A stretch of 64,000 nt of DNA from Pseudomonas sp. MF4836 (lineage in GTDB: Bacteria > Pseudomonadota > Gammaproteobacteria > Pseudomonadales > Pseudomonadaceae). Made by a program: the position numbers and the translations under genes. The notes under the pieces were generated by a model, which saw only the letters and a list, made by a program, of their open reading frames with translations, was not told where the DNA came from and made no database searches. Below are positions 41,914 to 51,469 of the stretch, one piece after another (the first letter of the stretch is position 1; every line of letters starts with the position of its first letter). Location of the stretch: assembly GCF_002018875.1 (NCBI RefSeq), contig NZ_MVOL01000008.1, positions 124,001 to 188,000 of the forward strand, written 5' to 3'.

Positions 41914-42675
41914 ATGCCCTTTCGTTATTTCATCAAACAATTGCTTTTGCCGCCCGGTGTCCTATTGCTGTTGCTGGCCGTTGCCTGGTGGTTTCGTAAA
42001 ACGCGCCCACGCTTGGCCGGGCTGTGTTTTGCCCTTGGCCTGGGCGGTTTCTGGCTGATGAGTCTGCCGGTGATGGTGGAGTGGGGTGCCAGAGCCCTGG
42101 AGCGCGAGCCGGCGCTGGCGACAGATCAGTGGGCGGCGCTGGCCGAGCGGGCGGATGCGATTGTGGTGTTGGGTTCCGGGCGCGAACGGGGCGATCCGGC
42201 ATGGGGGTATGACCAGCCCACCGGTGTGGGCCTCGAGCGTGAGCGCTATGCCGCGCGACTGGCCAAGGCCTCTGGCCTGCCGATATTGACCAGTGGCGGC
42301 TTGCACTATGGCACGCCGCCGACCGAGGCTGCGCTGATGGCCGAGTCGTTGATGGGGGACTTCGGGGTGGCGGTGCGCTGGCAGGAAGGGCGCAGCCGCA
42401 CCACTTGGGAGAATGCTCAGTTCAGCGCCGAAGTGCTGTTGCCCCAGGGCATCAAGCGAGTGGTGGTCGTGACCCAGGCCTGGCACATGCCGCGTGCGGC
42501 CTGGAGCTTCGAGCAGGCAGGTTTTACCGTGGTGCCGGCGCCGGTGTGTTTTCTGGGGGTGGATAATGCGCGGCCGCTGGGCGGCTGGATGCCGGAGTTC
42601 AAGTCGATCTGGCAGAGCGGCCAGTTGTTGAACGAAGCCGTGGGGCAGGTGGGCTACAAGCTGTTCTATCGCTGA
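41914..42675 (+). CDS. YdcF/ElyC-family membrane protein (DUF218)
   Basis: A 253-residue inner-membrane protein: two N-terminal helices (about 8-27 and 35-55), then a DUF218 domain with ADAIVVLGSGRERG, LPILTSGG, EGRSRTTWENAQFS and VVVTQAWHMPRAAWSFEQAG. ElyC and SanA relatives in E. coli affect envelope integrity and peptidoglycan precursor use. Single gene, convergent with lnt. The exact role is unknown. Confidence 0.88.
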   Translation: MPFRYFIKQLLLPPGVLLLLLAVAWWFRKTRPRLAGLCFALGLGGFWLMSLPVMVEWGARALEREPALATDQWAALAERADAIVVLGSGRERGDPAWGYDQPTGVGLERERYAARLAKASGLPILTSGGLHYGTPPTEAALMAESLMGDFGVAVRWQEGRSRTTWENAQFSAEVLLPQGIKRVVVVTQAWHMPRAAWSFEQAGFTVVPAPVCFLGVDNARPLGGWMPEFKSIWQSGQLLNEAVGQVGYKLFYR

Positions 42676-42730
42676 GGGCCGACAAGCCAGGGCCCGCAGC
42701 CACGGGCGGGAACGGCTTGCCGGCGTCGGG

Positions 42731-44254
42731 TCAAACGGTCTTGGCAATACGACTGGCCAGCAACGCCCAGCCAAACAACAGCCCGCACAGGATGATCAAT
42801 GGCCATGAGCGCCATTGCAGATAGGGCGTGAGGTTATGCATGGGCACCACTTCGCCGTAGAGAATCCCGCGCTCAAACTGCGGAATCTGCACGGTGATCT
42901 TGCCAAACGGGTTGATCAGCCCGGTCACCCCGTTGTTGGTGGCACGGATCATCCAGCGCCCGGCTTCCAGGGCGCGCATCTGAGCCATCTGCAAATGCTG
43001 CAGGGGGCCGATCGAGGTGCCGAACCAGGTGTCGTTGCTGATGGTCAGCAACAAGTCGCTGCGAGCCGAGAGGCCGGCGGCGAATTCCGGGTAAACCACC
43101 TCGTAACAAATAAACGGTGCGATCTGATAACCCTTGGCCTGCAGCAGCGGCTGGTCGGCGGGGCCACGGGCGAAGTCCGACATCGGCAGGTTGAAGAAGT
43201 CGATCAGGCCGCGCAGCAGGTCCTGCAGGGGCACGTACTCGCCAAAGGGCACCAGCTTCTGTTTCAGGTAAGTGCCATCGCCTTCGCCAACCACGGTGAT
43301 GCCGTTGAAGAAGCGTTTTTCGTGGCGCAGTTCCTGGCGAATCGGAACCCCGGTGATCAGCGCGGAATGCCTGTCAGCCGCAAAGTTGCCCATCATCGCC
43401 AAGTAGCCTTCAGCAGACTCCTTGAGCACGGGGACCGCGGTTTCCGGCCAGATCAGCAGGTCCACAGGCTTGGAACTGAAGCTCATGTCGCGGTACAGCG
43501 CCAGTTGCGCGTTGAGCTGGGCCGGGTCCCATTTCATGCTCTGTTCGATGTTGCCCTGAATGGCGGCAACGGACAGCGGCTTGCCCGATGGGCTGGTCCA
43601 GGCGTGGTCCTTGAGGCTGAGGCCGATTACCCAGGGTGCAGCCAGTAGCAGCAGGCCGGCGACGATAAAGCCTTTGCGTCCGGCCCGGATCAATCGCGGC
43701 AGGTTGTAGAGCAGCGCAGCGGTCAGGGCGAGGGAGAAAGAAATCAGCCACATGCCGCCCAATGGCGCGAGCCCGGCCAGGGGGCCATCGAGCTGGCTGT
43801 AGCCGGAGTAGAGCCATGGGAAGCCGGTCAGGAACCAACCGCGAAAGGCCTCCTGGGCCAGCCACAGGGCAGCGAACGCCAGGGCGTCGGCCAGGGGCGC
43901 TTCATTGCGCCGCAGCCAGCGTGCCCAGAGCCAGGCGGGCAGGGCGAAGAACCAGGCGATTGCAGCAATGAATGCCAGCATCAGCAAGCCGGCCAGCAGC
44001 GCTGAGGCGCCGCCGTAGGTATGGATGCTGACGTAGATCCAGCTGGTGCCGGCGCCGAACAGGCCAAAGCCGAAGCACCAGCCACGGCCCAGGGCTTGAC
44101 GGGGTGTCAGCTCACGCAGGCCGGCGTAGAAAAAGCCGACCGCCAGCAGGGCCAGCGGCCAGATATCGTACGGTGCCAGGGCCAGGGTGGTGATTGCGCC
44201 AGCCGCCACGGCCAGCAGGTTACCGGGCCAGCCGGGGCGGGTGATCCAACGCAT
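42731..44254 (-). CDS. lnt: Apolipoprotein N-acyltransferase
   Basis: Adds the third acyl chain to the N-terminal Cys of lipoproteins in the inner membrane. It has 507 residues, with six to seven N-terminal helices and a nitrilase-type periplasmic domain. The catalytic triad is visible: Glu in IWPETAVPV, Lys in LKQKLVPFGEY and Cys in APFICYEVVYPE. It follows corC by 8 bases, and many lipoproteins in this window depend on it. Confidence 0.96.
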   Translation of the reverse strand: MRWITRPGWPGNLLAVAAGAITTLALAPYDIWPLALLAVGFFYAGLRELTPRQALGRGWCFGFGLFGAGTSWIYVSIHTYGGASALLAGLLMLAFIAAIAWFFALPAWLWARWLRRNEAPLADALAFAALWLAQEAFRGWFLTGFPWLYSGYSQLDGPLAGLAPLGGMWLISFSLALTAALLYNLPRLIRAGRKGFIVAGLLLLAAPWVIGLSLKDHAWTSPSGKPLSVAAIQGNIEQSMKWDPAQLNAQLALYRDMSFSSKPVDLLIWPETAVPVLKESAEGYLAMMGNFAADRHSALITGVPIRQELRHEKRFFNGITVVGEGDGTYLKQKLVPFGEYVPLQDLLRGLIDFFNLPMSDFARGPADQPLLQAKGYQIAPFICYEVVYPEFAAGLSARSDLLLTISNDTWFGTSIGPLQHLQMAQMRALEAGRWMIRATNNGVTGLINPFGKITVQIPQFERGILYGEVVPMHNLTPYLQWRSWPLIILCGLLFGWALLASRIAKTV

Positions 44255-44262
44255 GTCAGTCC

Positions 44263-45102
44263 TTAGCGGGAGATAGGGGTCAGGCGCAGCAGGTGGATCC
44301 GGCGGCTGTCGGCATTCAGGATGCGGAAGCGATAGGCGCCGATTTCGGTGATTTCATTACGCTTGGGCAAGTGCCCGAACGCGCTCATCACCAGGCCACC
44401 CACTGTGTCGAATTCATCGTCGGAGAACTCGCTGTCGAAAAACTCGTTGAAGTTCTCGATCGGCGTCAGTGCCTTGATCAGGAAGTCGCCGCTGGGCAAC
44501 GGCTTGATGTAGCTGTCTTCCTCGACGTCATGTTCGTCCTCGATGTCGCCGACGATCTGTTCCAGCACGTCCTCGATGGTCACCAGGCCGGCGACGCCGC
44601 CGTATTCGTCGATGACGATCGCCATGTGGTTGTGGTTGGCGCGGAACTCGCGCAGCAGCACATTGAGGCGCTTGGACTCGGGCACGAACGTCGCCGGGCG
44701 CAGCAGATCCTTGATGTTGAAGCTGTCGCCGTTCTCCTTGAGGATCAGCGGCAGCAGGTCTTTGGCCAGGAGGACGCCCATCACGTCGTCATGACTTTCG
44801 CCGATCACCGGGTAGCGCGAGTGCGCGGAATCGATGACTGCGGGCAGGAACTCGCGCGGGGTCTGGGTCGCCTTGATGCTGATCATCTGCGAGCGCGGGA
44901 CCATGATGTCCCGAACTTGCAGGTCCGCAACCTGGATGGCGCCTTCGACGATGGCCAGCGCTTCGCTGTCCAGCAGCTTGTTCTGATGGGCTTCGCGCAG
45001 CAGCTCCAGCAGCTCCTGGCGGTTTTTCGGCTCATGGGCAAAAGCCTGGGTGAGCTTACCCAGCCATGACTTCTGCCCGTTGCTCGATCGATCTTCGCTC
45101 AT
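44263..45102 (-). CDS. corC: CorC/HlyC family CBS-domain protein
   Basis: A 279-residue cytoplasmic protein with two CBS domains (about 70-195, MVPRSQMISIKATQ and VIDEYGGVAGLVTIEDVLEQIVGDIEDEHD) and a C-terminal CorC/HlyC domain ending RIHLLRLTPI. The family is linked to magnesium and cobalt efflux and to lipoprotein maturation neighbourhoods. Between ybeY and lnt on the minus strand. Confidence 0.94.
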   Translation of the reverse strand: MSEDRSSNGQKSWLGKLTQAFAHEPKNRQELLELLREAHQNKLLDSEALAIVEGAIQVADLQVRDIMVPRSQMISIKATQTPREFLPAVIDSAHSRYPVIGESHDDVMGVLLAKDLLPLILKENGDSFNIKDLLRPATFVPESKRLNVLLREFRANHNHMAIVIDEYGGVAGLVTIEDVLEQIVGDIEDEHDVEEDSYIKPLPSGDFLIKALTPIENFNEFFDSEFSDDEFDTVGGLVMSAFGHLPKRNEITEIGAYRFRILNADSRRIHLLRLTPISR

Positions 45103-45143
45103 AGCGATTACTCTAAATCCTTGGTTGTTACAGGTGGATGTAA

Positions 45144-45602
45144 TTAAGACTCGTCGTCGGCATAAGGGTCGCGATGACCCAGTTCTGCAAGCAACGTTCG
45201 TTCCAGTGCTTCCATTTCTTCGGCTTCGTCGTCATCTATATGGTCGTAACCCAGTAGATGCAAGCAGCCGTGAATGACTAGATGTGCCCAATGGGCCTCA
45301 AGTTCCTTGCCTTGCTCCGCCGCTTCGCGTTCGACCACTTCAATGCAGATCACCAGGTCGCCGAGCAGCGGAATATCCAGCAGCTCGTCCGGCACATCGG
45401 CCGGGAACGACAGCACATTGGTGGCGTAATCCTTGTGGCGCCAGGTGTGGTTCAGCTCGCGCCCTTCAGGCTCGTCCACCAGGCGAATGGTCAGCTCGGA
45501 GTCGGCGCTGCGCTGGCGCAAGGCCAGTTCGCACCATTGGCGGAACTGGGACTCGCTGGGGGCAGGCTTGTCACTGGCCAGTTGCAGATCAAGCTCAAGC
45601 AT
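45144..45602 (-). CDS. ybeY: Endoribonuclease YbeY
   Basis: Single-strand RNase involved in 16S rRNA 3'-end maturation and ribosome quality control. It has 152 residues; the zinc motif H-G-C-L-H-L-L-G-Y-D-H is complete. NVLSFPADVP and GDLVIC are conserved. I start at 45602 (MLELDLQLAS), overlapping the phoH-type stop by eight bases; the longer frame lies inside that gene. Confidence 0.96.
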   Translation of the reverse strand: MLELDLQLASDKPAPSESQFRQWCELALRQRSADSELTIRLVDEPEGRELNHTWRHKDYATNVLSFPADVPDELLDIPLLGDLVICIEVVEREAAEQGKELEAHWAHLVIHGCLHLLGYDHIDDDEAEEMEALERTLLAELGHRDPYADDES

Positions 45603-46605
45603 CGTGGCGATGGCCTTTTTCTGCAGTTGGCTCTTCGGGCGCAGGGTTTTCGAAGCGGTCGTAGGCTTCGACAATGCGCTGGACCAGCGGGTGGCGCACC
45701 ACGTCCTTGGCCAGGAAGTGAGTGAAGCTGATGCCCGGGACGTCCTTGAGCACGGTGATGACCTGGGACAGTCCGGACTTGGTGCCTTTGGGCAGGTCGA
45801 CCTGGGTGATGTCGCCGGTAATCACCGCGGTCGAGCCGAAGCCGATACGGGTCAGGAACATCTTCATCTGTTCGACGGTGGTGTTCTGGCTTTCGTCGAG
45901 GATGATGAAGCTGTTGTTCAGGGTGCGGCCGCGCATGTAGGCCAGCGGGGCGATCTCGATGATTTGGCGTTCGATCAGTTTGGCCACGTATTCGAAGCCG
46001 AGCATCTCGTAGAGCGCGTCGTACAGCGGGCGCAGGTAGGGGTCGATCTTCTGCGCCAGGTCGCCGGGCAGGAAACCGAGTTTTTCACCGGCTTCGACTG
46101 CAGGGCGTACCAGCAGGATGCGTCGCACTTGCTCGCGTTCCAGTGCGTCGACGGCACAGGCCACGGCCAGGTAGGTCTTGCCGGTACCGGCGGGGCCGAT
46201 GCCGAAGTTGATGTCGTTATTGAGGATCTCTTTGACGTAGCGCTGCTGATTCAGGCCGCGTGGGCGAATCATGCCTTTCTTGGTGCGCAACGCAACGCTG
46301 GCTTCGGCCACCGGGTTGTTGGCGAGATCCTCTACGGCGGATTCCTGCAGGTACAGGTGCACGGTTTCCGGCGACAGCTCGGTCCCCTTGGTTTCCCGGT
46401 ACAGGCGGCGAATTAGGTTTTCCGCGGAGGCGGTGAGTCTGGATTCACCAATGAGTTCGAACTGGTTTCCGCGATTGCGGATCTCGATGCTCAGGCGTTG
46501 CTCGATCAAGCGCAGGTGCTCGTCGAATTGTCCGCACAGGTTGGCGAAGCGGCGAGCCTCAAAAGGCTCGAGGAGGAAGCGATGTGGTTCTATGGGTGCG
46601 TTCAA
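45595..46605 (-). CDS. ybeZ: PhoH-like ATPase (YbeZ)
   Basis: A 336-residue PhoH-family P-loop protein and partner of YbeY in RNA processing. Walker A is GPAGTGKTYLAV near residue 145, Walker B ILDESQNTT near 250, and an RNA-binding-type N-terminal region includes LEPFEARRFANLCGQ. First gene of ybeZ-ybeY-corC-lnt. Confidence 0.95.
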   Translation of the reverse strand: MNAPIEPHRFLLEPFEARRFANLCGQFDEHLRLIEQRLSIEIRNRGNQFELIGESRLTASAENLIRRLYRETKGTELSPETVHLYLQESAVEDLANNPVAEASVALRTKKGMIRPRGLNQQRYVKEILNNDINFGIGPAGTGKTYLAVACAVDALEREQVRRILLVRPAVEAGEKLGFLPGDLAQKIDPYLRPLYDALYEMLGFEYVAKLIERQIIEIAPLAYMRGRTLNNSFIILDESQNTTVEQMKMFLTRIGFGSTAVITGDITQVDLPKGTKSGLSQVITVLKDVPGISFTHFLAKDVVRHPLVQRIVEAYDRFENPAPEEPTAEKGHRHDA

Positions 46606-46707
46606 GGTCGTTTTAAGCCGCCCTGGGGCAATTAAGATGAAATCAAGGATAACGCCAGTGGCGCGGGTGCGAAAGCACTTAAATAGTGGAGCAGGTCCTC
46701 GGCAACC

Positions 46708-46739
46708 CAGCCTGACCAGTGTGAGCGCTGGTCAGGCTG
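46708..46739. terminator. Strong hairpin between miaB and ybeZ
   Basis: Perfect 12-bp arms CAGCCTGACCAG and CTGGTCAGGCTG with an 8-base loop, 36 bases past the miaB stop. The T-richer side (TTGTGAGGTTGTT) is on the plus strand, and the minus side has no T-run. It may still end or process the miaB message. Confidence 0.55.
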
Positions 46740-46775
46740 TTGTGAGGTTGTTCAGCTCACGCGAGCGGCAATCCT

Positions 46776-48158
46776 TCAGGCCACGGTGGCAGGCGCACCG
46801 ACTTCTCTCGCGGTGCCGCTTTGCTCGGTTGCAGGCAGCAATGATCCGCGCAGCGAGTGCGGCTGGGCGGCATCGATGTGCACGTCGGCGAACTGGCCGA
46901 TCAAGGTCGGGTTGTCGCAGCGGAAGTTGACGATGCGGTTGTTCTCGGTCCGGCCCTGCAGTTCGCCAGGGTCTTTCTTCGAATAGTCGGTGACCAGGAT
47001 CCGCTGGATCGACCCGACCATTTGTCGGCTGATCTCGAAGCCTTGCTGATTCAATCGGTGCTGCAGAGCATTCAGGCGTTCTTTTTTTAGCTCTTCCGGG
47101 GTGTTGTCGACCAGGTCGGCAGCCGGGGTGCCCGGACGCTGGCTGTAGACAAACGAGTAGGAAAAGTCGAAGCCGACGTCTTCGATCAGCTTCATGGTCT
47201 GTTCGAAGTCTTTTTCAGTCTCGCCCGGGAAGCCGACGATAAAGTCGGAGCTGATGCAGATGCCGGGTACCGCCGCGCGCAGTTTGCGCAGCTTGGATTT
47301 GTACTCCAGGGCCGTGTGGTTGCGCTTCATGGCCGCGAGGATCCGGTCGGAGCCCGATTGTACCGGCAGATGCAGGTGTTTCACCAGCTCCGGGACTTCG
47401 GCGTGGGCCTGGATCAGGCTGTCGGAGAATTCCAGAGGGTGCGAGGTGGTGTAGCGAATACGCTCGATGCCGTCGACCGCGGCCACCACTCGAATCAGCT
47501 CGGCCAGGTCAGCCAGGCGCCCGTCATGGGTCAGACCGCGATAGCCGTTGACGTTCTGCCCCAGCAGGGTGACTTCACGCACACCGTTTTCCGCGAGGTG
47601 GATGATCTCGGCGATCACATCGTCAAAGGGCCGGCTGACTTCTTCGCCGCGGGTGTAGGGCACGACGCAGAACGTGCAGTACTTGCTGCAGCCTTCCATG
47701 ACCGACACATAGGCGCTTGGGCCATCGATGCGCGGCTCCGGCAGGTGGTCGAACTTTTCGATTTCCGGGAACGAGACGTCGACTTGCGGCAGTTTGGTGA
47801 TGCGCGCCGCGTCGATCATTTCCGGCAGACGGTGCAAAGTTTGCGGGCCAAAGACCACGTCGACGTAGGGTGCGCGATCGCGGATCGCCGCGCCTTCCTG
47901 GCTGGCCACGCAACCGCCGACGGCGATCACCATGTCCGGGTTGGCCAGTTTCAGTTCGCGCCAGCGGCCGAGCTGGGAGTACACCCGGTCCTGGGCGCGC
48001 TCGCGGATCGAGCAGGTATTGAGCAGGATGACGTCGGCATCTTCAGCGCGGGCAGTGACTTCCAGGGCCTGATGTTCACCCAGCAGGTCGACCATGCGCG
48101 AGCTGTCGTACTCGTTCATCTGGCAACCGTGGGTTTCGATGTAAAGCTTCTTGGCCAT
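46776..48158 (-). CDS. miaB: tRNA-2-methylthio-N6-dimethylallyladenosine synthase
   Basis: Radical-SAM methylthiotransferase that modifies A37 of tRNAs. It has 460 residues. N-terminal cluster Cys12 (ETHGCQMNEYDS), Cys in LNTCSIRE and VGGCVASQEG; radical-SAM CSKYCTFCVVPYTRG; and a C-terminal TRAM domain. Divergent from the DUF1820 gene, with a TATAAT about 35 bases upstream. Confidence 0.97.
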   Translation of the reverse strand: MAKKLYIETHGCQMNEYDSSRMVDLLGEHQALEVTARAEDADVILLNTCSIRERAQDRVYSQLGRWRELKLANPDMVIAVGGCVASQEGAAIRDRAPYVDVVFGPQTLHRLPEMIDAARITKLPQVDVSFPEIEKFDHLPEPRIDGPSAYVSVMEGCSKYCTFCVVPYTRGEEVSRPFDDVIAEIIHLAENGVREVTLLGQNVNGYRGLTHDGRLADLAELIRVVAAVDGIERIRYTTSHPLEFSDSLIQAHAEVPELVKHLHLPVQSGSDRILAAMKRNHTALEYKSKLRKLRAAVPGICISSDFIVGFPGETEKDFEQTMKLIEDVGFDFSYSFVYSQRPGTPAADLVDNTPEELKKERLNALQHRLNQQGFEISRQMVGSIQRILVTDYSKKDPGELQGRTENNRIVNFRCDNPTLIGQFADVHIDAAQPHSLRGSLLPATEQSGTAREVGAPATVA

Positions 48159-48191
48159 GGGGGATCGTCAACTGGTGGTAAAGAACCGCGC

Positions 48192-48197
48192 ATTATA
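48192..48197 (-). promoter_or_regulatory. -10 box of the miaB promoter
   Basis: A perfect TATAAT on the minus strand, 33 bases before the miaB ATG, giving a short leader. The -35 is weak. On the other strand TATAGT at 48244-48249 is the matching candidate for the DUF1820 gene. Confidence 0.5.
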
Positions 48198-48291
48198 GGG
48201 GGCATGCCGATAGGTTCCTAGCACTGTGCATCGGGTGCCATGCTATAGTTCGCGCCCTCTTTTATATCCCCCGATGTGTTACCCGCCCACC

Positions 48292-48618
48292 ATGACCAAA
48301 CGTGAAGCTCCAATCTATAAGGTGATTTTCCTCAACCAGGGCCAGGTGTTCGAAATGTACGCCAAGCAGATCTATCAAAGTGATCTGTGGGGTTTCCTGG
48401 AGGTGGAAGAGTTCGTCTTTGGCGAGCGCACCCAGGTGGTCGTCGATCCGAGCGAAGAGAAGCTCAAGGCGCAGTTCGAAGGCGTGGTCCGCAGTTTTGT
48501 GCCGATGCATTCCATCGTGCGCATCGACGAAGTGGAGCGTCTGGGCACACCGAAGATCAGCGAAGCCCGCGGCATGAGCAACGTCATGCCGTTCCCGATG
48601 CCGATGCCCGAAAAGTAG
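48292..48618 (+). CDS. DUF1820 family protein
   Basis: A 108-residue cytoplasmic protein beginning MTKREAPIYKVIFLNQGQVFEMYAKQIYQ, with GFLEVEEFVFGE, VVVDPSEEKLK and a Pro/Met-rich tail (MPFPMPMPE). This is the DUF1820 pattern, common next to miaB in gamma-proteobacteria; function unknown. I chose the ATG at 48292 since upstream codons fall in the promoter. Confidence 0.88.
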   Translation: MTKREAPIYKVIFLNQGQVFEMYAKQIYQSDLWGFLEVEEFVFGERTQVVVDPSEEKLKAQFEGVVRSFVPMHSIVRIDEVERLGTPKISEARGMSNVMPFPMPMPEK

Positions 48619-48634
48619 TATCGGCACAGTTGCT

Positions 48635-48740
48635 GAGCGAGGGCGTGTACCCTCGCTCGACAGCGAGGCAGGCGCAAATCTACCCCTGCGATTCATTAAG
48701 GTAAGTGCCGTGATCGGCTCGAGGGGAGTGCTGCACTCCC
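48635..48740. repeat. Two hairpins between convergent DUF1820 and Sel1-type genes
   Basis: GAGCGAGGG/CCCTCGCTC at 48635-48658 and GGGAGTGC/GCACTCCC at 48724-48740 lie in the 132-base convergent gap. Neither has a clear T-run. They probably act together as ends for both messages. Confidence 0.5.
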
Positions 48741-48750
48741 TGAATACAGC

Positions 48751-49305
48751 TCAGGGCAGAGGGGAGAAGGGCGAACGCCCGTCGGCGCTCTGCAGCTCCA
48801 TCAGGTATTTGCGGAAGATCTGCCCCAGCACCTGGGTCGCTACTTCCAGTTCATCACGCTGCATGTGCTCGGCGACTTCGTCGGCCGTATCCAGCGCATC
48901 TTCGGCACCGTTGACCGCCGCCATTTTCAGCACGATATACGCCTGGACGTTATTGGCGGGCACGCCTTCACCGTGGAAAAACATGGTTCCGAGCTTGAAC
49001 TGTGCCTGAGCGTGGCCTTGCAGTGAGGCTTTCTCGAAGTAGCTGAGGGCCAGGTTGAGGTCGCGCGGTGCGCCCTTGCCCTCGTAATAGAACTCGCCCA
49101 ACTCGTACTGTGCTTGTGCATCGCCTTCATCGGACGCTTTCTGGCAGGCGGCGAGCGCCTCGGCCAGGTCTTGCGGCTGAGTATTCAGGGTGCAGCGACC
49201 CATCGCTGGGATCAACAACGAGTTGCCGCCCGCTTGTGCGTGCGCGAGCAGGGGCTGAAGGAGCAACAGGCAGCCCAATGCAAGGGCGCGGCCGGTGCGG
49301 TTCAT
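48751..49305 (-). CDS. Secreted Sel1-repeat (TPR-like) protein
   Basis: A 184-residue protein with a signal peptide (cleavage after LLAHAQA near 24). Two or three Sel1-like repeats follow: GDAQAQYELGEFYYEGKGAPRDLNLALSYFEKAS and GHAQAQFKLGTMFFHGEGVPANNVQAYIVLKMAA. Sel1 repeats mediate protein contacts; partner unknown. It has a second pair of Cys (MGRCTLN and AACQKAS) that may form a disulfide. Start chosen at 49305 for the signal peptide. Confidence 0.87.
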   Translation of the reverse strand: MNRTGRALALGCLLLLQPLLAHAQAGGNSLLIPAMGRCTLNTQPQDLAEALAACQKASDEGDAQAQYELGEFYYEGKGAPRDLNLALSYFEKASLQGHAQAQFKLGTMFFHGEGVPANNVQAYIVLKMAAVNGAEDALDTADEVAEHMQRDELEVATQVLGQIFRKYLMELQSADGRSPFSPLP

Positions 49306-49528
49306 GGGAATCGACTTACCTCTGGAGGGCACGCGGACCCATCGAGGGATCCAATAAGCGCGCATTATGAAATAAGCAGGGCCAACCTTACAAAGTCTTT
49401 ACTCGTTTTTCTGCTGCGCGGGCGCTATATCCGCAGCTTTCGGCGGATTTATTGCTTTGCGGGGCGCAAACAGCGAGTGACGAGGTACAACCGCCGCCCG
49501 CAAATGCTGGCGGCGGTTGAGGCGGGCT

Positions 49529-50812
49529 TTACTTCAATGCGGCAAATGCGCGTTCTGCGGCGTCCAGGGTCAGTTTCAACTCGGCATCGCCGTGGGCGAT
49601 CGAGGTGAAGCCGGCCTCGAAGGCGCTCGGCGCCAGGTACACGCCACCTTCGAGCATCAGGTGGAAGAAGCGCTTGAACAGGTTGGCGTCGCTGGCCATG
49701 ACGTCGTCAAAGGTGACGATGTCGTCGGCGCCACTGAAGTACAGGCCGAACATGCCGCCTGCCTGAGTGGTGACGAACGGTATGCCTGCGGCATCGGCAC
49801 GCTGTTGCAGGCCGTCGAGCAGGCGGCTGGTGTAGTCGCTGAGTTCGGCGTGGAAGCCCGGGCGGCTGATCAGGCGCAAGGTGGTCAGGCCGGCAGCCAT
49901 GGCCAGCGGGTTGCCCGACAGGGTGCCGGCCTGGTAGACCGGGCCCAGCGGGGCGATGTGGTGCATGATCTCGCGCTTGCCGCCGAAGCAGCCGACCGGC
50001 ATGCCGCCGCCAATGATCTTGCCGAAGGTGCTCAGGTCCGGAGTCACGCCGTAATGGGCCTGGGCGCCGCCGAGGGCGACCCGGAAGCCGGTCATCACTT
50101 CATCGAAAATCAGCACCACGCCGTGCTGGTCGCAGAGGCTGCGCAGGCCTTCGAGAAAGCCCGGCGCCGGCGGCACGCAGTTCATGTTGCCAGCCACTGG
50201 CTCGACGATAATGCAGGCCACTTCCTGGCCGACTTCGCCCAGCATCTTCTCGACCGCTGCGATATCGTTGAACGGCAGCGTCAGGGTGTGTTTGGCAAAC
50301 GCCGCAGGAACACCGGCCGAGCTTGGAACGCCCTGGGTCAGCGCGCCGGAACCGGCTTTTACCAGCAGGCTGTCGGAGTGACCGTGGTAGCAGCCTTCGA
50401 ACTTGATGATGCTGTCGCGGCCGGTGAAGCCCCGGGCCAGGCGGATGGCGCTCATGGTGGCTTCGGTGCCGGAGCTGACCATGCGCACCATCTCCATCGA
50501 CGGCACGATGGAGCAGACCAGGTCCGCCATCTCGGTTTCCATGGCCGTCGGCGCGCCGTAGGACAGGCCATGTTCCAGCTGCTTGCGTACCGCGTCCAGC
50601 ACGTCCGGGTGGCTGTGGCCGAGGATCATCGGGCCCCACGAGCCAACGTAATCGACATAACGCTTGTCATCTTCGTCAGTGACGTAGGCGCCTTCGGCGT
50701 GCTTGAAGAACAACGGGGTACCGCCAACGCTCTTGAACGCACGAACGGGCGAGTTCACGCCGCCGGGGATGTGTTTCTGGGCATTGGCAAACAGAGTTTC
50801 GGAACGGGACAT
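49529..50812 (-). CDS. hemL: Glutamate-1-semialdehyde 2,1-aminomutase
   Basis: PLP enzyme producing 5-aminolevulinate, the tetrapyrrole precursor needed for heme and cobalamin. It has 427 residues. The PLP-lysine lies in FGKIIGGGMPVG; PGGVNSPVRAF, VSSGTEATMSAIRLARG and IFDEVMTGFR are conserved. Start at 50812 (MSRSETL). 17 bases after thiE. Confidence 0.97.
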   Translation of the reverse strand: MSRSETLFANAQKHIPGGVNSPVRAFKSVGGTPLFFKHAEGAYVTDEDDKRYVDYVGSWGPMILGHSHPDVLDAVRKQLEHGLSYGAPTAMETEMADLVCSIVPSMEMVRMVSSGTEATMSAIRLARGFTGRDSIIKFEGCYHGHSDSLLVKAGSGALTQGVPSSAGVPAAFAKHTLTLPFNDIAAVEKMLGEVGQEVACIIVEPVAGNMNCVPPAPGFLEGLRSLCDQHGVVLIFDEVMTGFRVALGGAQAHYGVTPDLSTFGKIIGGGMPVGCFGGKREIMHHIAPLGPVYQAGTLSGNPLAMAAGLTTLRLISRPGFHAELSDYTSRLLDGLQQRADAAGIPFVTTQAGGMFGLYFSGADDIVTFDDVMASDANLFKRFFHLMLEGGVYLAPSAFEAGFTSIAHGDAELKLTLDAAERAFAALK

Positions 50813-50829
50813 GATCGGGCTCTCAGCAA

Positions 50830-51453
50830 TCAGCAATTGAATAAGTCGTTGAAGGCGCGGGCGCGGCGCGTTACTTCCTGGGTGCTCGATGCACCAAACA
50901 GGCCGTGGACCACCGCCAGCAGGTCGGCGCCATGGGCCACCAGTGGCGCGGCGTTGTCGAGGGTGATGCCGCCGATCACGCAGATCGGCAGGTGCAGGCT
51001 GGCGCGGGCCTGGTCCAGCAGTTCAAGGTCGGCGCTCGGTGCGCCGGGCTTGGTGCTGGAGTTGAAAAAGCGGCCAAAGGCGACATAGCTCGCGCCTTCC
51101 TTGGCGGCCTGCTCGGCGAGTGCGAGTTGGCTGTGGCAGGTCGAGCCGATGATTGCCTTGCGCCCGAGCAGGGCCCGGGCGGGCGTCAACGGACCATCGG
51201 TCTGGCCCAGGTGCACGCCGACACCAATGCGCGCCGCCAGCTCGGCGTCGTCGTTGATGATCAGTTGGGTCGTGTAGCGCTCGCACAGTCGCTGCAGGGT
51301 CTCGGCCTCGCGCAGGCGACGGGCCTCGTCGTTGCTCTTGTCGCGGTATTGCAGCAGCGTCACGCCGCCATCCAGCGCGGCCTCCACGTACTGCGGAAAC
51401 TTGCCGGCCAACAATTGACTGTCGGTGATGGCGTACAGGCCACGTAGTTTCAT
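50830..51453 (-). CDS. thiE: Thiamine-phosphate synthase
   Basis: Joins the pyrimidine (HMP-PP) and thiazole phosphate halves of thiamine. It has 207 residues in a TIM barrel. LRGLYAITDSQLL, LLQYRDKS, INDDAELAARIGVGVHLGQTD and CVIGGITLDNAA are diagnostic. Between thiD and hemL on the minus strand. Confidence 0.96.
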   Translation of the reverse strand: MKLRGLYAITDSQLLAGKFPQYVEAALDGGVTLLQYRDKSNDEARRLREAETLQRLCERYTTQLIINDDAELAARIGVGVHLGQTDGPLTPARALLGRKAIIGSTCHSQLALAEQAAKEGASYVAFGRFFNSSTKPGAPSADLELLDQARASLHLPICVIGGITLDNAAPLVAHGADLLAVVHGLFGASSTQEVTRRARAFNDLFNC

Positions 51454-51469
51454 TGAAAGCCTCAAGGCG

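Noticed and set aside
42676..42730. Terminator between the YdcF-type gene and lnt
   Set aside because: The gap is GC-rich with partial inverted repeats resembling a degraded REP, but no clean stem and no T-run could be defined.
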